64,000 nucleotides of DNA from an uncultured Brevibacillus sp. (GCF_947502445.1 NZ_CANMZW010000001.1:434001-498000), one strand, 5' to 3'. Shown: positions 54,180-63,532, counted from the stretch's first letter. Numbers and translations: made by a program. The notes: a model not told the origin generated them from the letters alone.

Positions 54180-54494
54180 GTATACCACCTCTCTAAAAAG
54201 GTCTTTTCGGAAAAAGAATTGGAGAGAAACCACCTGTTTGTTCCAGAGTGAAGGAATTTCCGTAAGATAAGGCAGAAAATTTCGTTAATTTTTACTACAT
54301 GGAGACAAGGCAAGTTGTTTTTTATATGAATCATAGCATATTGAGAGAAAATATTAAGGTGTGAATCGTACACGAATTAATCGAATCACTGTACGAAAAG
54401 TACATTATGAAATAATTAGACAATTGCTAATATAAAGTCAAGTGTGAGGGAAGGTATGGATGCAACGCATGAATCCAAAAGGGGAGTTTTGCAA
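54180..54494. promoter_or_regulatory. Divergent control region with inverted repeat
   Basis: Between the V4R regulator and the FMN reductase gene. CGTACA at 54367-54372 and TGTACG at 54390-54395 form an inverted repeat with a 17-base spacer, followed by another GTAC pair. A possible -10 (TATAAA, 54431-54436) lacks a good -35. Candidate site for the V4R regulator. Confidence 0.4.
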
Positions 54495-55028
54495 ATGAAG
54501 CTATTGGGGATTTCAGGAACACTAACGGGTTCGAAGACGCTAGCAGTCGTCAATCAGGTATTGGGAGAAGCGAAAAAGCATCATGAGGAAATAGAAGTGG
54601 AACTCTTGGACTTGAAACAGTATGATGTTCAGTTTTGTGACGGACGGGATCCTTCCACCTACAATGAGGACACGAAAGCGGTTATTGATCGCGTTTTATC
54701 GGCTGACTTTTATATCATCGGTACCCCGATTTTCCAAGGTTCCTTGACGGGTGCATTAAAAAATCTGTTTGATTTGATACCACCTGCTGTCCTAAGAAAC
54801 AAAGTCATCGGGTTTGTTGCTACAGGGGGGACTTGGCAGCATTTCTTAGTCATCGAAAATCAGTTGAAACCGATTGCAGGATACTTCCGAGCTTACGTTG
54901 CTCCTAGCTATGTTTACGTTCACAATGAGCATTTCAACAAGACGAATGAGATTGTTGATCAGGATGTCATAGACAGGATATCGGAGCTTGCCCAAGAGGT
55001 TGTATTTATGCACAAGGCTCTGAAATAA
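54495..55028 (+). CDS. NAD(P)H-dependent FMN reductase
   Basis: 177-residue flavodoxin-like reductase: GISGTLTGSKTLAVV for the FMN phosphate, GTPIFQGSLTGALKNLFDLI for the isoalloxazine region, and ATGGTWQHFLVIENQLKPI near the dimer face. It supplies reduced FMN to two-component monooxygenases and probably serves the group D monooxygenase at 45165. ATG 54495 has AAGGGGAG eight bases upstream; the longer frame from GTG 54444 does not. Confidence 0.88.
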   Translation: MKLLGISGTLTGSKTLAVVNQVLGEAKKHHEEIEVELLDLKQYDVQFCDGRDPSTYNEDTKAVIDRVLSADFYIIGTPIFQGSLTGALKNLFDLIPPAVLRNKVIGFVATGGTWQHFLVIENQLKPIAGYFRAYVAPSYVYVHNEHFNKTNEIVDQDVIDRISELAQEVVFMHKALK

Positions 55029-55049
55029 ACCTATTCGGTATACTTGATG

Positions 55050-55859
55050 CTAGTTGGAACGGTCTGGCCGATAGGAAATTTTCTTGATGTAACCGAGATT
55101 TTCGGAGATTTCCATCGCCGCCCTCATGACTTCCTTGGAATAGGCAGGGATCAGGTTGCTGTTCATTCGTTGTATTGGCCCGACGATAGATAAAGCGGCG
55201 AATACGTGCCCCGTATAATCGCGCACAGGTGCGGCAATAGATACTGCATCCTCATTTAATTCTCCCATACTAACGGCAAATCCATTTTGTTTAATTTCTT
55301 TTAGATGATCCCGAAATTCGGAAGGAATCGTGATCGTTTTGTCCGTGTAGGGAATAAGTCCTTCGGAGATAACTTGTTCAATCACTTCGCTATCCTGATA
55401 GGCGAGAATGGCTTTGCCGCAGCCTGTACAGTAGGGCGGGTTATTTTTTCCTATGTCCGTCAAAATAGAAGTGGGGCGTTTGGTTTCTACTTTATGCAAA
55501 TAGACCACGTTGGTTCCTTCCAGAATGCCAATGTGTGCCGTTTCTCCTAATTTCTCTACTAATTTCTCCAGGACTGGAAGGGCTTCCCTGTGAATTTCAA
55601 GATGATTGGTGACGACCCTACTAAGGCCAAGCAGAGAGACACCTAAGCGGTATTTTTGTGTAGACGGATCTTTGACCACAAATCCCTGCTGAGACAGAGT
55701 GGCCACCAACCGCTGTACGGAGCTTTTGCTAAGCGCAAGCTCCTTTGACAGCTCTCGAATTCCTTTTTCCGGTTCTTCGAGGGTGAAAGCACGCATAATG
55801 AGAAGGGCATTCGTTACGGAAGAAAGCAGGTGCTCTTGTTTTGCTGGTTTTTCAGTCAT
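55050..55859 (-). CDS. IclR family transcription regulator
   Basis: 269 residues. N-terminal winged helix (SVTNALLIMRAF, GIRELSKELALSKSSVQRLVATL) and C-terminal effector domain (TAHIGILEGTNVVYLHKVE, CTGCGKAILAY, SIAAPVRDYTG). IclR proteins in aromatic pathways sense pathway intermediates. Divergent from the meta-pathway operon, with a palindrome between them. ATG 55859 has AAAGG nine bases upstream. Confidence 0.92.
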   Translation of the reverse strand: MTEKPAKQEHLLSSVTNALLIMRAFTLEEPEKGIRELSKELALSKSSVQRLVATLSQQGFVVKDPSTQKYRLGVSLLGLSRVVTNHLEIHREALPVLEKLVEKLGETAHIGILEGTNVVYLHKVETKRPTSILTDIGKNNPPYCTGCGKAILAYQDSEVIEQVISEGLIPYTDKTITIPSEFRDHLKEIKQNGFAVSMGELNEDAVSIAAPVRDYTGHVFAALSIVGPIQRMNSNLIPAYSKEVMRAAMEISENLGYIKKISYRPDRSN

Positions 55860-55949
55860 GGCAGTCGTCCTTTCAGATAGCCAATCCAATAGGATTTGGG
55901 TGAAGTGAGATCATTATACAATGATTTTCTATTTTGAAAAATCTTTTCT

Positions 55950-55968
55950 TGTCCCGTTATCCGGGACA
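55950..55968. promoter_or_regulatory. Palindromic operator, candidate IclR site
   Basis: TGTCCCG-TTATC-CGGGACA is a perfect seven-base inverted repeat with a five-base spacer, between the iclR gene and the meta operon. A TATAAT for the iclR gene lies at about 55915-55921 on the minus strand. Confidence 0.6.
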
Positions 55969-56068
55969 CGCTGCTTATGTTATCTTTTTGGCTGGTATAA
56001 GATGATGTCAGAAAACACATCCAGTCATCGCCAATAAACGCAAAAGCGAAATTATGGGAGGGAATTTT

Positions 56069-57544
56069 ATGCAACTCATAACTGGGCAAACAATTCAAAA
56101 AAAGCCGATCGATTGTCTTCACTTTATAAACGGAGAGTATCAATCTTCAGTGAATTACAAAACTTTTCAAAACATTAACCCGGCGAACGAAGAAGTACTA
56201 GGAACCGTAGCGGAAGGCGGAGCAGAAGAAATTGATCTTGCGGTTCAAGCAGCGAAGAAAGCACTAAAGGGCCCATGGAAGAACATGACCGCAAATGATC
56301 GTGCGGTTGTCCTTCGACGCATCGGAGATATCATCCTGGAAAGAAAGGATGAGCTGGCAGCACTCGAATCCCTGGATACAGGAAAACCGATTTGGCTCTC
56401 CAGCAGCATCGATATTCCCAGAGCGGCTTACAACTTCCACTTCTTCGCAGACTACATGAGATCACTCGGAACCGAAGCATACCAAACCGATGATGTGGCG
56501 CTCAATTATTCGATCCGTCGCCCGGTTGGAGTAGTAGGACTGATCAATCCGTGGAATCTTCCGTTGCTCTTGTTGACTTGGAAGCTCGCACCATGTCTGG
56601 CTGCAGGTAATACATGTGTCATCAAGCCAGCTGAATTGACTCCAATGACGGCAACATCGCTAGGGAAAATTTGCCGCGAAGCAGGGGTGCCGGACGGCGT
56701 TGTGAATATCGTTCACGGGTTTGGCCCTAATTCTGCGGGCTCCGCGCTTTCGGAACATCCGGATGTCGATGCGATCTCCTTTACAGGGGAGACGACAACT
56801 GGAAAAGTGATCATGGCAGCTGCTGCGAAGACGTTGAAGCGTCTCTCCTATGAGCTGGGCGGAAAGAATCCGAACATCATTTTCGCTGACTCTGATTTGG
56901 ATGAGGTTATCGAAACCACCATGAAGTCGAGCTTTATTAACCAAGGAGAAGTATGCCTTTGCGGGTCCCGCATTTATGTAGAAAGGCCAGTATATGAGCA
57001 GTTTGTGGAGAAGTTCTTGGCAAAAACGAAGGAATTGGTAGTCGGAGATCCGTTCGATCCGAAAACGAAGGTCGGCGCTCTCATCGGAGAAGAACATTAT
57101 CAGCGCGTGACGAGTTACATCGAACTGGCTAAACAAGAAGGCGGAGAAATCCTGACAGGCGGAAAACGCCCGGCTGGACTAGACAAAGGATATTATATCG
57201 AACCGACCATTATTGTTGGATTAGACCGGAATTGCCGTGTGGTAAAGGAGGAAATATTCGGACCGGTAGTTACCGTAATCCCGTTTGATACAGAGGAAGA
57301 AGTCATAGAACAGGCCAATGATACTCATTACGGGTTAAGCGCCTCTATTTGGACCAATGACCTTCGCCGCGCTCACCGTGTAGCCGGTCAAATCGAAGCA
57401 GGGATTGTATGGGTAAATACCTGGTTCTTGCGTGACTTGCGCACACCATTTGGCGGAATGAAACAGAGCGGTATTGGACGCGAGGGCGGAATGCACAGCT
57501 TTGAATTCTACTCAGAGTTAACCAATATCTGCATTAAATTATAA
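56069..57544 (+). CDS. xylG: 2-Hydroxymuconate semialdehyde dehydrogenase
   Basis: Oxidises the ring-cleavage product to 2-hydroxymuconate with NAD. 491-residue aldehyde dehydrogenase: NPWNLPLLLLTWKLAPCLAAGNT, catalytic Glu in YELGGKNPN, nucleophile Cys in NQGEVCLCGSR, and FGGMKQSGIGREGG near the end. The closest recognised relatives are XylG/DmpC and AmnC-type enzymes, also by setting. ATG 56069 follows GGGAGG; ATG 56054 lies before that site. First gene of the lower operon. Confidence 0.92.
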   Translation: MQLITGQTIQKKPIDCLHFINGEYQSSVNYKTFQNINPANEEVLGTVAEGGAEEIDLAVQAAKKALKGPWKNMTANDRAVVLRRIGDIILERKDELAALESLDTGKPIWLSSSIDIPRAAYNFHFFADYMRSLGTEAYQTDDVALNYSIRRPVGVVGLINPWNLPLLLLTWKLAPCLAAGNTCVIKPAELTPMTATSLGKICREAGVPDGVVNIVHGFGPNSAGSALSEHPDVDAISFTGETTTGKVIMAAAAKTLKRLSYELGGKNPNIIFADSDLDEVIETTMKSSFINQGEVCLCGSRIYVERPVYEQFVEKFLAKTKELVVGDPFDPKTKVGALIGEEHYQRVTSYIELAKQEGGEILTGGKRPAGLDKGYYIEPTIIVGLDRNCRVVKEEIFGPVVTVIPFDTEEEVIEQANDTHYGLSASIWTNDLRRAHRVAGQIEAGIVWVNTWFLRDLRTPFGGMKQSGIGREGGMHSFEFYSELTNICIKL

Positions 57545-57558
57545 GGGGAGGAAAGAAG

Positions 57559-58353
57559 ATGAGTGTAATAGATCGAGAGCTGGTATACAAATTGGCAGAC
57601 GACTTGGCTCAGGCGGAAACGACTCGCAAAGGCATCGAGCCCTTTACGGAGCAATATCCAAACCTGTCTGTGAAAGAAGCCTATGAAGTGCAGCTGGTCA
57701 CCATCGGTCGTAAGCTGGAAGCGGGGCAGAAGGTTGTCGGAAAGAAAATCGGATTGACTTCGCTTGCCATGCAGCAGTTACTGGGTGTTGACCAGCCGGA
57801 TTACGGGCATTTGCTGGACAACATGGTAATCGAAAACGGTAACAAAATCTCCTTCGATCGTGTTCTGCAGCCAAAGGTGGAGGGAGAGATTGCCTTTGTT
57901 CTGAAGAAGGATTTGGTTGGACCAAATGTGACAGAAGCGGATGTGCTTGAAGCAACGGATTATGTCCTACCAGCTTTGGAAATTGTAGACAGCCGAATTG
58001 CGGATTGGAAGATCAAGCTCCAGGACACAATTGCCGATAATGCTTCATCTGGACTGTATGTCCTGGGAGGGAAGCCGATCCCTGTCAACCAGCTGGACCT
58101 TCCTCAGATTGGGATGGTGCTGTACAAGAATGGAGAAATCGTAAATAGCGGAATCGGTGCCGCTGCTCTGGGGAATCCGGCAACCTGCGTAGCATGGCTG
58201 GCGAACCAGCTATTTGAGTTTGGCGTCACGCTGAAAGCAGGGGAAGTGATCCTTTCTGGCGCGTTATCCGCAGCTGTCAGTGCAGAACCAGGAGATTTCT
58301 TCCAGGCACGATTTGCCCATTTGGGAGAAGTAAGTGTGAAATTTACGAAATAA
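57559..58353 (+). CDS. xylJ: 2-Oxopent-4-enoate hydratase
   Basis: Adds water to 2-hydroxypenta-2,4-dienoate to give 4-hydroxy-2-oxovalerate. 264 residues, FAH-type fold. GKKIGLTSLAMQQLLGVDQP, QPKVEGEIAFVLKKDL and DSRIADWKIKLQDTIADNAS match the XylJ/DmpE subgroup, not the decarboxylase. The metal Glu pair is in KVEGEIAF. ATG 57559 with GGGGAGG upstream. A paralogue acting one step earlier is four genes on. Confidence 0.93.
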   Translation: MSVIDRELVYKLADDLAQAETTRKGIEPFTEQYPNLSVKEAYEVQLVTIGRKLEAGQKVVGKKIGLTSLAMQQLLGVDQPDYGHLLDNMVIENGNKISFDRVLQPKVEGEIAFVLKKDLVGPNVTEADVLEATDYVLPALEIVDSRIADWKIKLQDTIADNASSGLYVLGGKPIPVNQLDLPQIGMVLYKNGEIVNSGIGAAALGNPATCVAWLANQLFEFGVTLKAGEVILSGALSAAVSAEPGDFFQARFAHLGEVSVKFTK

Positions 58354-58377
58354 TGGTGGAGAAAGGCGGACATATAC

Positions 58378-59271
58378 ATGGCAAAAGTAAAGGCGGCCAT
58401 TCTCGGCTCAGGAAATATCGGAACAGATTTGATGCTGAAGCTGCTGCGCTCCGACGTATTGGAATTAACGTGCTTAATCGGGATTGATCCGGATTCGGAC
58501 GGGTTGCGCCGTGCAAAAGAGATGGGAATTGAAACGATCGATACAGGAATCGAAGGATTTTTGCATCGCCCTGAATTGGCAGACATTGTATTTGACGCGA
58601 CTTCCGCTAAAGCCCATATTCGTCATGCGAAGAAATTAAAGGAAGCAGGCAAACTGGTACTGGATTTAACTCCTGCTGCAGTTGGGGCGTTGGTAGTGCC
58701 GCCCGTCAATCTTCATGAACATCCCGAAGCTGATAACATCAATCTGATCACCTGCGGAGGCCAAGCGACAATTCCCATCGTACATGCGATCAACCGGGTA
58801 TGTCCGGTGGAATATGCCGAAATCGTAGCGACGATTTCCAGTCGCAGCGCCGGACCGGGTACACGGGCGAACATTGATGAATTTACGCAGACGACATCAA
58901 GAGGAATTGAAAAAATTGGAGGAGCAAAAAAGGGAAAAGCGATCATTATCTTAAACCCTGCTGAGCCACCGATCATAATGCGGGATACGGTTCACGCGTT
59001 GGTTGAAGAAGAGACGATGGATGTAGAAGTCATTACCCGCTCAATCCAAGAGATCGTCTTAGAGGTTCAAGCTTACGTTCCTGGTTATCGTCTGCGGACC
59101 GAACCGCTATTTGACGGAAATAAGGTAACGGTATTCCTGGAAGTCGAGGGTGCAGGGGATTACTTGCCGAAATATTCCGGAAACCTGGATATCATGACAG
59201 CCGCAGCAGTCAAGGTGGCCGAAGAGTGTGCAAAGCGCCAACTGGCAAAGGTTGCAGGGGAAATACGCTAA
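58378..59271 (+). CDS. xylQ: Acetaldehyde dehydrogenase (acylating)
   Basis: Turns acetaldehyde, CoA and NAD into acetyl-CoA. 297 residues: nucleotide-binding [12 protein letters not shown] at the start, the catalytic Cys in [17 protein letters not shown], and the aldolase-contact region late ([15 protein letters not shown]). Works in a channelled complex with the aldolase encoded 16 bases downstream. Confidence 0.96.
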   Translation: MAKVKAAILGSGNIGTDLMLKLLRSDVLELTCLIGIDPDSDGLRRAKEMGIETIDTGIEGFLHRPELADIVFDATSAKAHIRHAKKLKEAGKLVLDLTPAAVGALVVPPVNLHEHPEADNINLITCGGQATIPIVHAINRVCPVEYAEIVATISSRSAGPGTRANIDEFTQTTSRGIEKIGGAKKGKAIIILNPAEPPIIMRDTVHALVEEETMDVEVITRSIQEIVLEVQAYVPGYRLRTEPLFDGNKVTVFLEVEGAGDYLPKYSGNLDIMTAAAVKVAEECAKRQLAKVAGEIR

Positions 59272-59287
59272 GAGGAGAGGTTGAATC

Positions 59288-60313
59288 ATGTCAGGTAATC
59301 TCAAGATTAAAATTACGGAGGTGGCTCTGCGTGACGGAAGCCATGCTATTGCCCATCAATTTACCGTCGATCAAGTAACGAGAGTCGCGAAAGCACTAGA
59401 CGAAGCCAAGATGCCCTATATTGAGGTAGCCCACGGCGACGGCTTGGCTGGCTCCTCGCTCCAGTATGGTCTGTCACGAACGTATGAGATGGAACTGATC
59501 GAAGCGGCAGTTTCCGTTTGCCAACATACAAGAGTAGCGGTTCTTTTGCTTCCGGGGATCGGTACTGTAAATGAGTTGAAGCATGCAGCTGGCCTTGGCG
59601 CGAAGATGGCGAGAATTGCGACCCATGTTACGGAAGCGGACGTATCTGCCCAGCATATCGCGATGTCGAAGGAGCTTGGATTGGAAACAGTGGGGTTCTT
59701 AATGATGTCTCATATGGCCCCTGTGGAAAAACTGGTCGAACAAGCTAAGCTGATGGAAAGTTACGGCGCCGACATCGTTTATGTGGTCGATTCAGCTGGC
59801 GCCCTGTTGCCGCATGAAGTGAGGGAAAGAATTCGGGCCCTGCGCAATACGCTGACCGTAGAAATTGGATTCCACGGACATAATAACCTCTCTTTGGCGA
59901 TGGCGAACACGTTGGTCGCGATCGAGGAGGGGGCAACTCGGATTGACGGAAGCGCCCGATGCCTGGGGGCGGGTGCAGGCAATACGCAAACGGAAGTGTT
60001 GGTAGCAGTCCTTGATCGGCTAGGCATTGACACCGGAATTGATCTCTATAAAATGATGGATGTTGCTGAGGAGACAGTCGCACCCATTCTCCATACCCCT
60101 CAGGAAATCACGAGAGATAGCCTGGTATTGGGTTATGCAGGCGTATACTCCAGCTTCTTGCTTCATGCTCAAAGAGCCGCCAAGCGATTTGGCCTGGATT
60201 CCCGTGACATTCTCGTTGAATTGGGAAAGAGAAAAGTGGTCGGCGGTCAAGAGGATATGATTTTGGATGTCGCAGCAGAAATCGCGAAAAAGAAGACGGA
60301 AGCCGCCGGGTGA
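59288..60313 (+). CDS. xylK: 4-Hydroxy-2-oxovalerate aldolase
   Basis: Splits 4-hydroxy-2-oxovalerate into pyruvate and acetaldehyde. 341 residues of the DmpG family: TIM barrel starting ITEVALRDGSHAIAHQF with the RDG metal motif, HGDGLAGSS, FHGHNNLSLAMANTL with the metal His pair, and a C-terminal helical communication domain that meets the dehydrogenase. ATG 59288 follows AGAGGAGAG. Confidence 0.96.
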   Translation: MSGNLKIKITEVALRDGSHAIAHQFTVDQVTRVAKALDEAKMPYIEVAHGDGLAGSSLQYGLSRTYEMELIEAAVSVCQHTRVAVLLLPGIGTVNELKHAAGLGAKMARIATHVTEADVSAQHIAMSKELGLETVGFLMMSHMAPVEKLVEQAKLMESYGADIVYVVDSAGALLPHEVRERIRALRNTLTVEIGFHGHNNLSLAMANTLVAIEEGATRIDGSARCLGAGAGNTQTEVLVAVLDRLGIDTGIDLYKMMDVAEETVAPILHTPQEITRDSLVLGYAGVYSSFLLHAQRAAKRFGLDSRDILVELGKRKVVGGQEDMILDVAAEIAKKKTEAAG

Positions 60314-60328
60314 TAGGGAGGAAATAAG

Positions 60329-61111
60329 ATGAAAACAATCGATATTCAACAGTTGGCGCAATACTGTCTGTCGGCAGAGGAAGAAAAACAGGAAATCGTC
60401 CGAATCACTGAAGAGTATCCAAATCTGACGGTAGAAGATGCTTACCTGATCCAGGAAGAACTGGTGAACATCAAACTTGCCCAAGGCAAAAAGATTCTTG
60501 GCCCGAAAATGGGGCTAACGAGTCGTCCAAAAATGGTGCAAATGGGTGTAGAAGAGCCGATTTACGGATTTATTTTCGATTACATGAACGTCCCTAATCA
60601 GGAAGTAGTTTCCATGTCTGATCTCATCCACCCTAAGGTCGAGGCGGAAATTGCCTTTATATTGGGAAAAGATATCGAAGGTCCGGGTATAACTGGCGCA
60701 CAAGTGCTTGCAGCAACCGAATTTGTCGTTCCAGCGTTAGAAATCATCGATAGCCGCTACCAAAATTTCAAGTTTACCCTCCCGGATGTCATTGCGGACA
60801 ATGCGTCTTCATCACGGGTAGTATTCGGTAAAAGGATTCCCTACTCAAACGACCTTGATTTGGAGCTGGTTGGAGTGACCATCACCATCAATGGCAAGCT
60901 GAGAGATTTTGGAACAGGAGCAGCAGTATTGGGGAATCCGGCACAATCGGTGGCGATGCTGGCAAATATGCTGTCACGAAAAGGGAAGAAGCTGAAAAAG
61001 GGAGAAGTCATTTTAACGGGTGGCATTACAGAGGCTCTCCTGCTAGAGACTGGTGACGCAGTAACCGCGAAGCTGGATGGACTTGGAGAGGTATCCTTCT
61101 CCATCAAATAA
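60329..61111 (+). CDS. xylI: 4-Oxalocrotonate decarboxylase
   Basis: Removes CO2 from 2-oxo-3-hexenedioate to give 2-hydroxypenta-2,4-dienoate. 260 residues, FAH-type fold. GPKMGLTSRPKMVQMGVEEPIYG and LIHPKVEAEIAFILGKDI belong to the XylI/DmpH side of the family, in contrast to the hydratase at 57559. ATG 60329 follows GGGAGG. Often forms a complex with the hydratase. Confidence 0.93.
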   Translation: MKTIDIQQLAQYCLSAEEEKQEIVRITEEYPNLTVEDAYLIQEELVNIKLAQGKKILGPKMGLTSRPKMVQMGVEEPIYGFIFDYMNVPNQEVVSMSDLIHPKVEAEIAFILGKDIEGPGITGAQVLAATEFVVPALEIIDSRYQNFKFTLPDVIADNASSSRVVFGKRIPYSNDLDLELVGVTITINGKLRDFGTGAAVLGNPAQSVAMLANMLSRKGKKLKKGEVILTGGITEALLLETGDAVTAKLDGLGEVSFSIK

Positions 61112-61130
61112 TAAAGGAAGGTGTACAAAA

Positions 61131-61325
61131 ATGCCATTCATTCAAGTGCAAATGATAGCAGGCAGACCTGAGGAAAAAGTGAAGGAATTGATCGCTAACC
61201 TTACTTCAACGGTGTCTGAGACACTCGGGGCTCCGAAAGAAAACATTAGAGTCGTTGTTACCGAGGTCCCGAAGTCCCACTGGGGGATTGGGGGAGTACC
61301 AGCAGCGGATATTCCGGGGAAATAG
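61131..61325 (+). CDS. xylH: 4-Oxalocrotonate tautomerase
   Basis: Converts 2-hydroxymuconate to its 2-oxo isomer. 64 residues, beta-alpha-beta fold. After Met removal Pro1 (MPFIQVQMIAGRP) is the catalytic base, and the Arg in NIRVVVTEVP fits the second site. ATG 61131 was chosen since AAGGAAGGTG precedes it; the upstream frame overlaps the decarboxylase. Last gene of the lower operon, 55 bases before IS3 DNA. Confidence 0.93.
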   Translation: MPFIQVQMIAGRPEEKVKELIANLTSTVSETLGAPKENIRVVVTEVPKSHWGIGGVPAADIPGK

Positions 61326-61379
61326 CTTATAGAATAGAAGTTCCTTGTCAATTAGAAAGCTTCCGCCAGTATTTTGAAG

Positions 61380-61990
61380 TGACCCCAAAAAGTTAGACGG
61401 TTTATTAAACAGCATGTAGGGTTTGATTCGGTATTGTACCGGACTCAAACCTTTTCATTTTGCCTTGATTCGTTTGTTGTTATCGTAAACGATGTATTTT
61501 GCAAACGCTTGTTTATGTACGATGCTTTCAAACTCTTGCATATATAAAAATTCCGATTTTAGGATGCCAAAGAAGTTCTTCATTCAGCATTGTCATAACA
61601 ATTACCCTTACGTGACAATAAAGCTTTTCTCCAAACAATGTAAACTCGGTAATATCGGTAACCCACTTTTCATTTGGTCTTTCTGCCTGGAAGTCACGAA
61701 CCAAAAGATTCGGTGTCGTCTTACCAACCATCCCCTGATAGGAGCGATATTTTTTCATCCGAACTTTTTAAGCCTAACGCTTTCGTTAATCGCTGTACCT
61801 TTTGATGATTCACCCGATACCCCAGTTTCTTTAATTCATCCCTAATACGCCTGTATCCGTATCTGTCTGGAAGACCGATAGTCTTTAGTGCTTCAACTGA
61901 TCCTTCAACGGGTTGTGCTTTCTTGGATTCCATCTTCATACTTGAACGCATAAAAGTTGATAAGAAAAATGAATCAGGTGAACCAGGCAA
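61380..61990 (-). mobile_element. IS3-family element, decayed
   Basis: TGACCCCAAAAAGTTAGAC at 61380-61398 is a typical IS3-family end. Read on the minus strand, orfB pieces occur in several frames: IGLPDRYGYRRIRDELKKLG (HTH_21), then [20 protein letters not shown] with the first Asp of the DDE site, and near the end YDNNKRIKAK, stop, KGLSPVQYR. The middle of the catalytic domain is deleted. Not active. Confidence 0.8.
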
Positions 61991-62209
61991 CCTTCTCCAA
62001 TGGAGCCATCATGTTTGCCAGTTCTAGTAAAAAGAACGAGAGCAAGAAAATGGTGCCTATGCCGATCGAGAAACATACGAAGGGAGAAATCTTCCCGCTC
62101 GTATTGAGATTTAGTACTTTGCAAATTTTGGATCGTCTACACTTAGTTGGACAATAAAAATAAGGGCTTGTAGAATAAATCTATCATTCTAAGGAGCGGA
62201 TCTCTACAA
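61991..62209. other. Junction DNA between IS remnants
   Basis: No gene seen. A plus-strand open frame has no ribosome site. The stretch probably contains the other end of the first IS3 copy and the left end of the next (TTGGACAATAAAAATAAGG near 62147). Confidence 0.35.
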
Positions 62210-62744
62210 TGCCAAAACAACAACGACGTACCTTTACAGCAGAATTCAAAAAACAAATGGTGGAACTCTATGAAAATGGAGGTGGATATTTGTGGAAGTT
62301 CAGAACCGGTGGCATTACATTTGTGTACGTATCGACCTGTTCAATCGAGAGATCATCGTCCAAAGTGTAGGTCCTCATAAGGATGCTGCGCTGGTTTCTC
62401 GTGCCTTTGCAACGGTGCAGGGTGATTTATCTCAGATTCAATGGTTCCATACCGACCGTGGAAGCGAGTTTAAAAATCAAAAGATGGATGAACTTTTGGA
62501 GACATTTGAAATTGGCCGATCCCTGAGCATGAAAGGCTGCCCTTATGACAACGCTGTGGCGGAAGCGACCTACAAGATTATGAAAACAGAGTTCGTGAAC
62601 CAGATGAACTTCCAGAGTCTTCGTCATCTAGAAGGGGAATTATACGATTATGTTAACTGGTTTAACAAGCATCGAATTCACGGAACACTAGGATACATGA
62701 CACCTGTTCAGTATCGCCATGCAGCCCTTAAAAAAGCTGTCTGA
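62210..62744 (+). mobile_element. IS3-family element with internal deletion (IS150-like)
   Basis: orfA begins at ATG 62210 (MPKQQRRTFTAEFKKQMVEL, stopping after ENGG) and is joined to the last 150 residues of orfB: WHYICVRIDLFNREIIVQS, QWFHTDRGSEFKN with the second Asp, MKGCPYDNAVAEATYK with the Glu, and HGTLGYMTPVQYR. The HTH and the first Asp are missing, so transposase activity is not possible. Confidence 0.85.
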
Positions 62745-63460
62745 TTGTTGAGTTTAATAATAAAATTGAAACGTTCATTACAAAAGACATAGTAGATATG
62801 TACGGACGTATCCATAATCCTGACATTGTAAAGATTGAAATTGGCAATGAAGAAACGGAATATACTGAAGCAACTAGCCGTTTTTCATTGAAGTAACGGG
62901 ATGGATTCGACAACAAACGAAAGGTTGGGAACGTTATAGAAATTGTATATGTTCATGTTCGACACTGCCTTTTTTGGTATGGAGTTTACGGATTATGTGA
63001 TAAAAGTTGTAACGATGAAATTACACTTTATGCTGATGAAAAGCAAAAAAACTGTTTAGGGTATTTCGAGCTTACAACCGAAAAGTGCCTAAAAAATCTG
63101 TTAGAAAAGGAACTTGATAGGACGGAGGATAAGGAATACTGTGATGAAATTGAGGAGTTCTTAAATAGTAAAAACGATGTTCATTACAGCTATATATATC
63201 CAAGAGATTGTGAGGATGTTTTACATCAAGTTAATCACTTTGCTCCAATAAATGAAAATGGTCACAAACCAATTTACATTGATATGTGGTCAAAGCTGTC
63301 AACATCCTGGGACATAGATGAGATTAAAAAAAGTGTAAGAATACTTGTGAAAGAATTTTTACATATGGAGATAGACAATGTAGAGCTGCTGGAGATTCCG
63401 ACATACGAGGAAACAAAATCATCGTTCCAAAAGGATTATGAACCGTTTATTAAAAGCTAA
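62744..63460 (+). pseudogene. Unidentified gene remnant without start codon
   Basis: A single reading frame with one TAA at 62894-62896. The first piece (EFNNKIETFITKDIVDMYGR to SRFSLK) and the second (FDNKRKVGNVIEIVYVHVRH, CNDEITLYADEKQKNCLGYF, DVLHQVNHFAPINENGHKPI, VRILVKEFLHMEIDNVELLE) have clear coding character, acidic and AT-rich, about 185 codons for the second. No ATG, GTG or TTG start is available in the first half. It may be two genes or one interrupted gene. Not recognised. Confidence 0.45.
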
Positions 63461-63489
63461 ATATAACAACAATCTTGTCATTGACCTAC

Positions 63490-63532
63490 AAAAAAAGCAG
63501 AGGATGCCAGCGTTAATACTGGCAGCCTTTGC
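63490..63532 (-). terminator. Minus-strand terminator
   Basis: GCAAAGGCTGCCAG / CTGGCATCCTCTGC hairpin on the minus strand followed by seven T, downstream of the IS110 transposase remnant. Confidence 0.7.
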
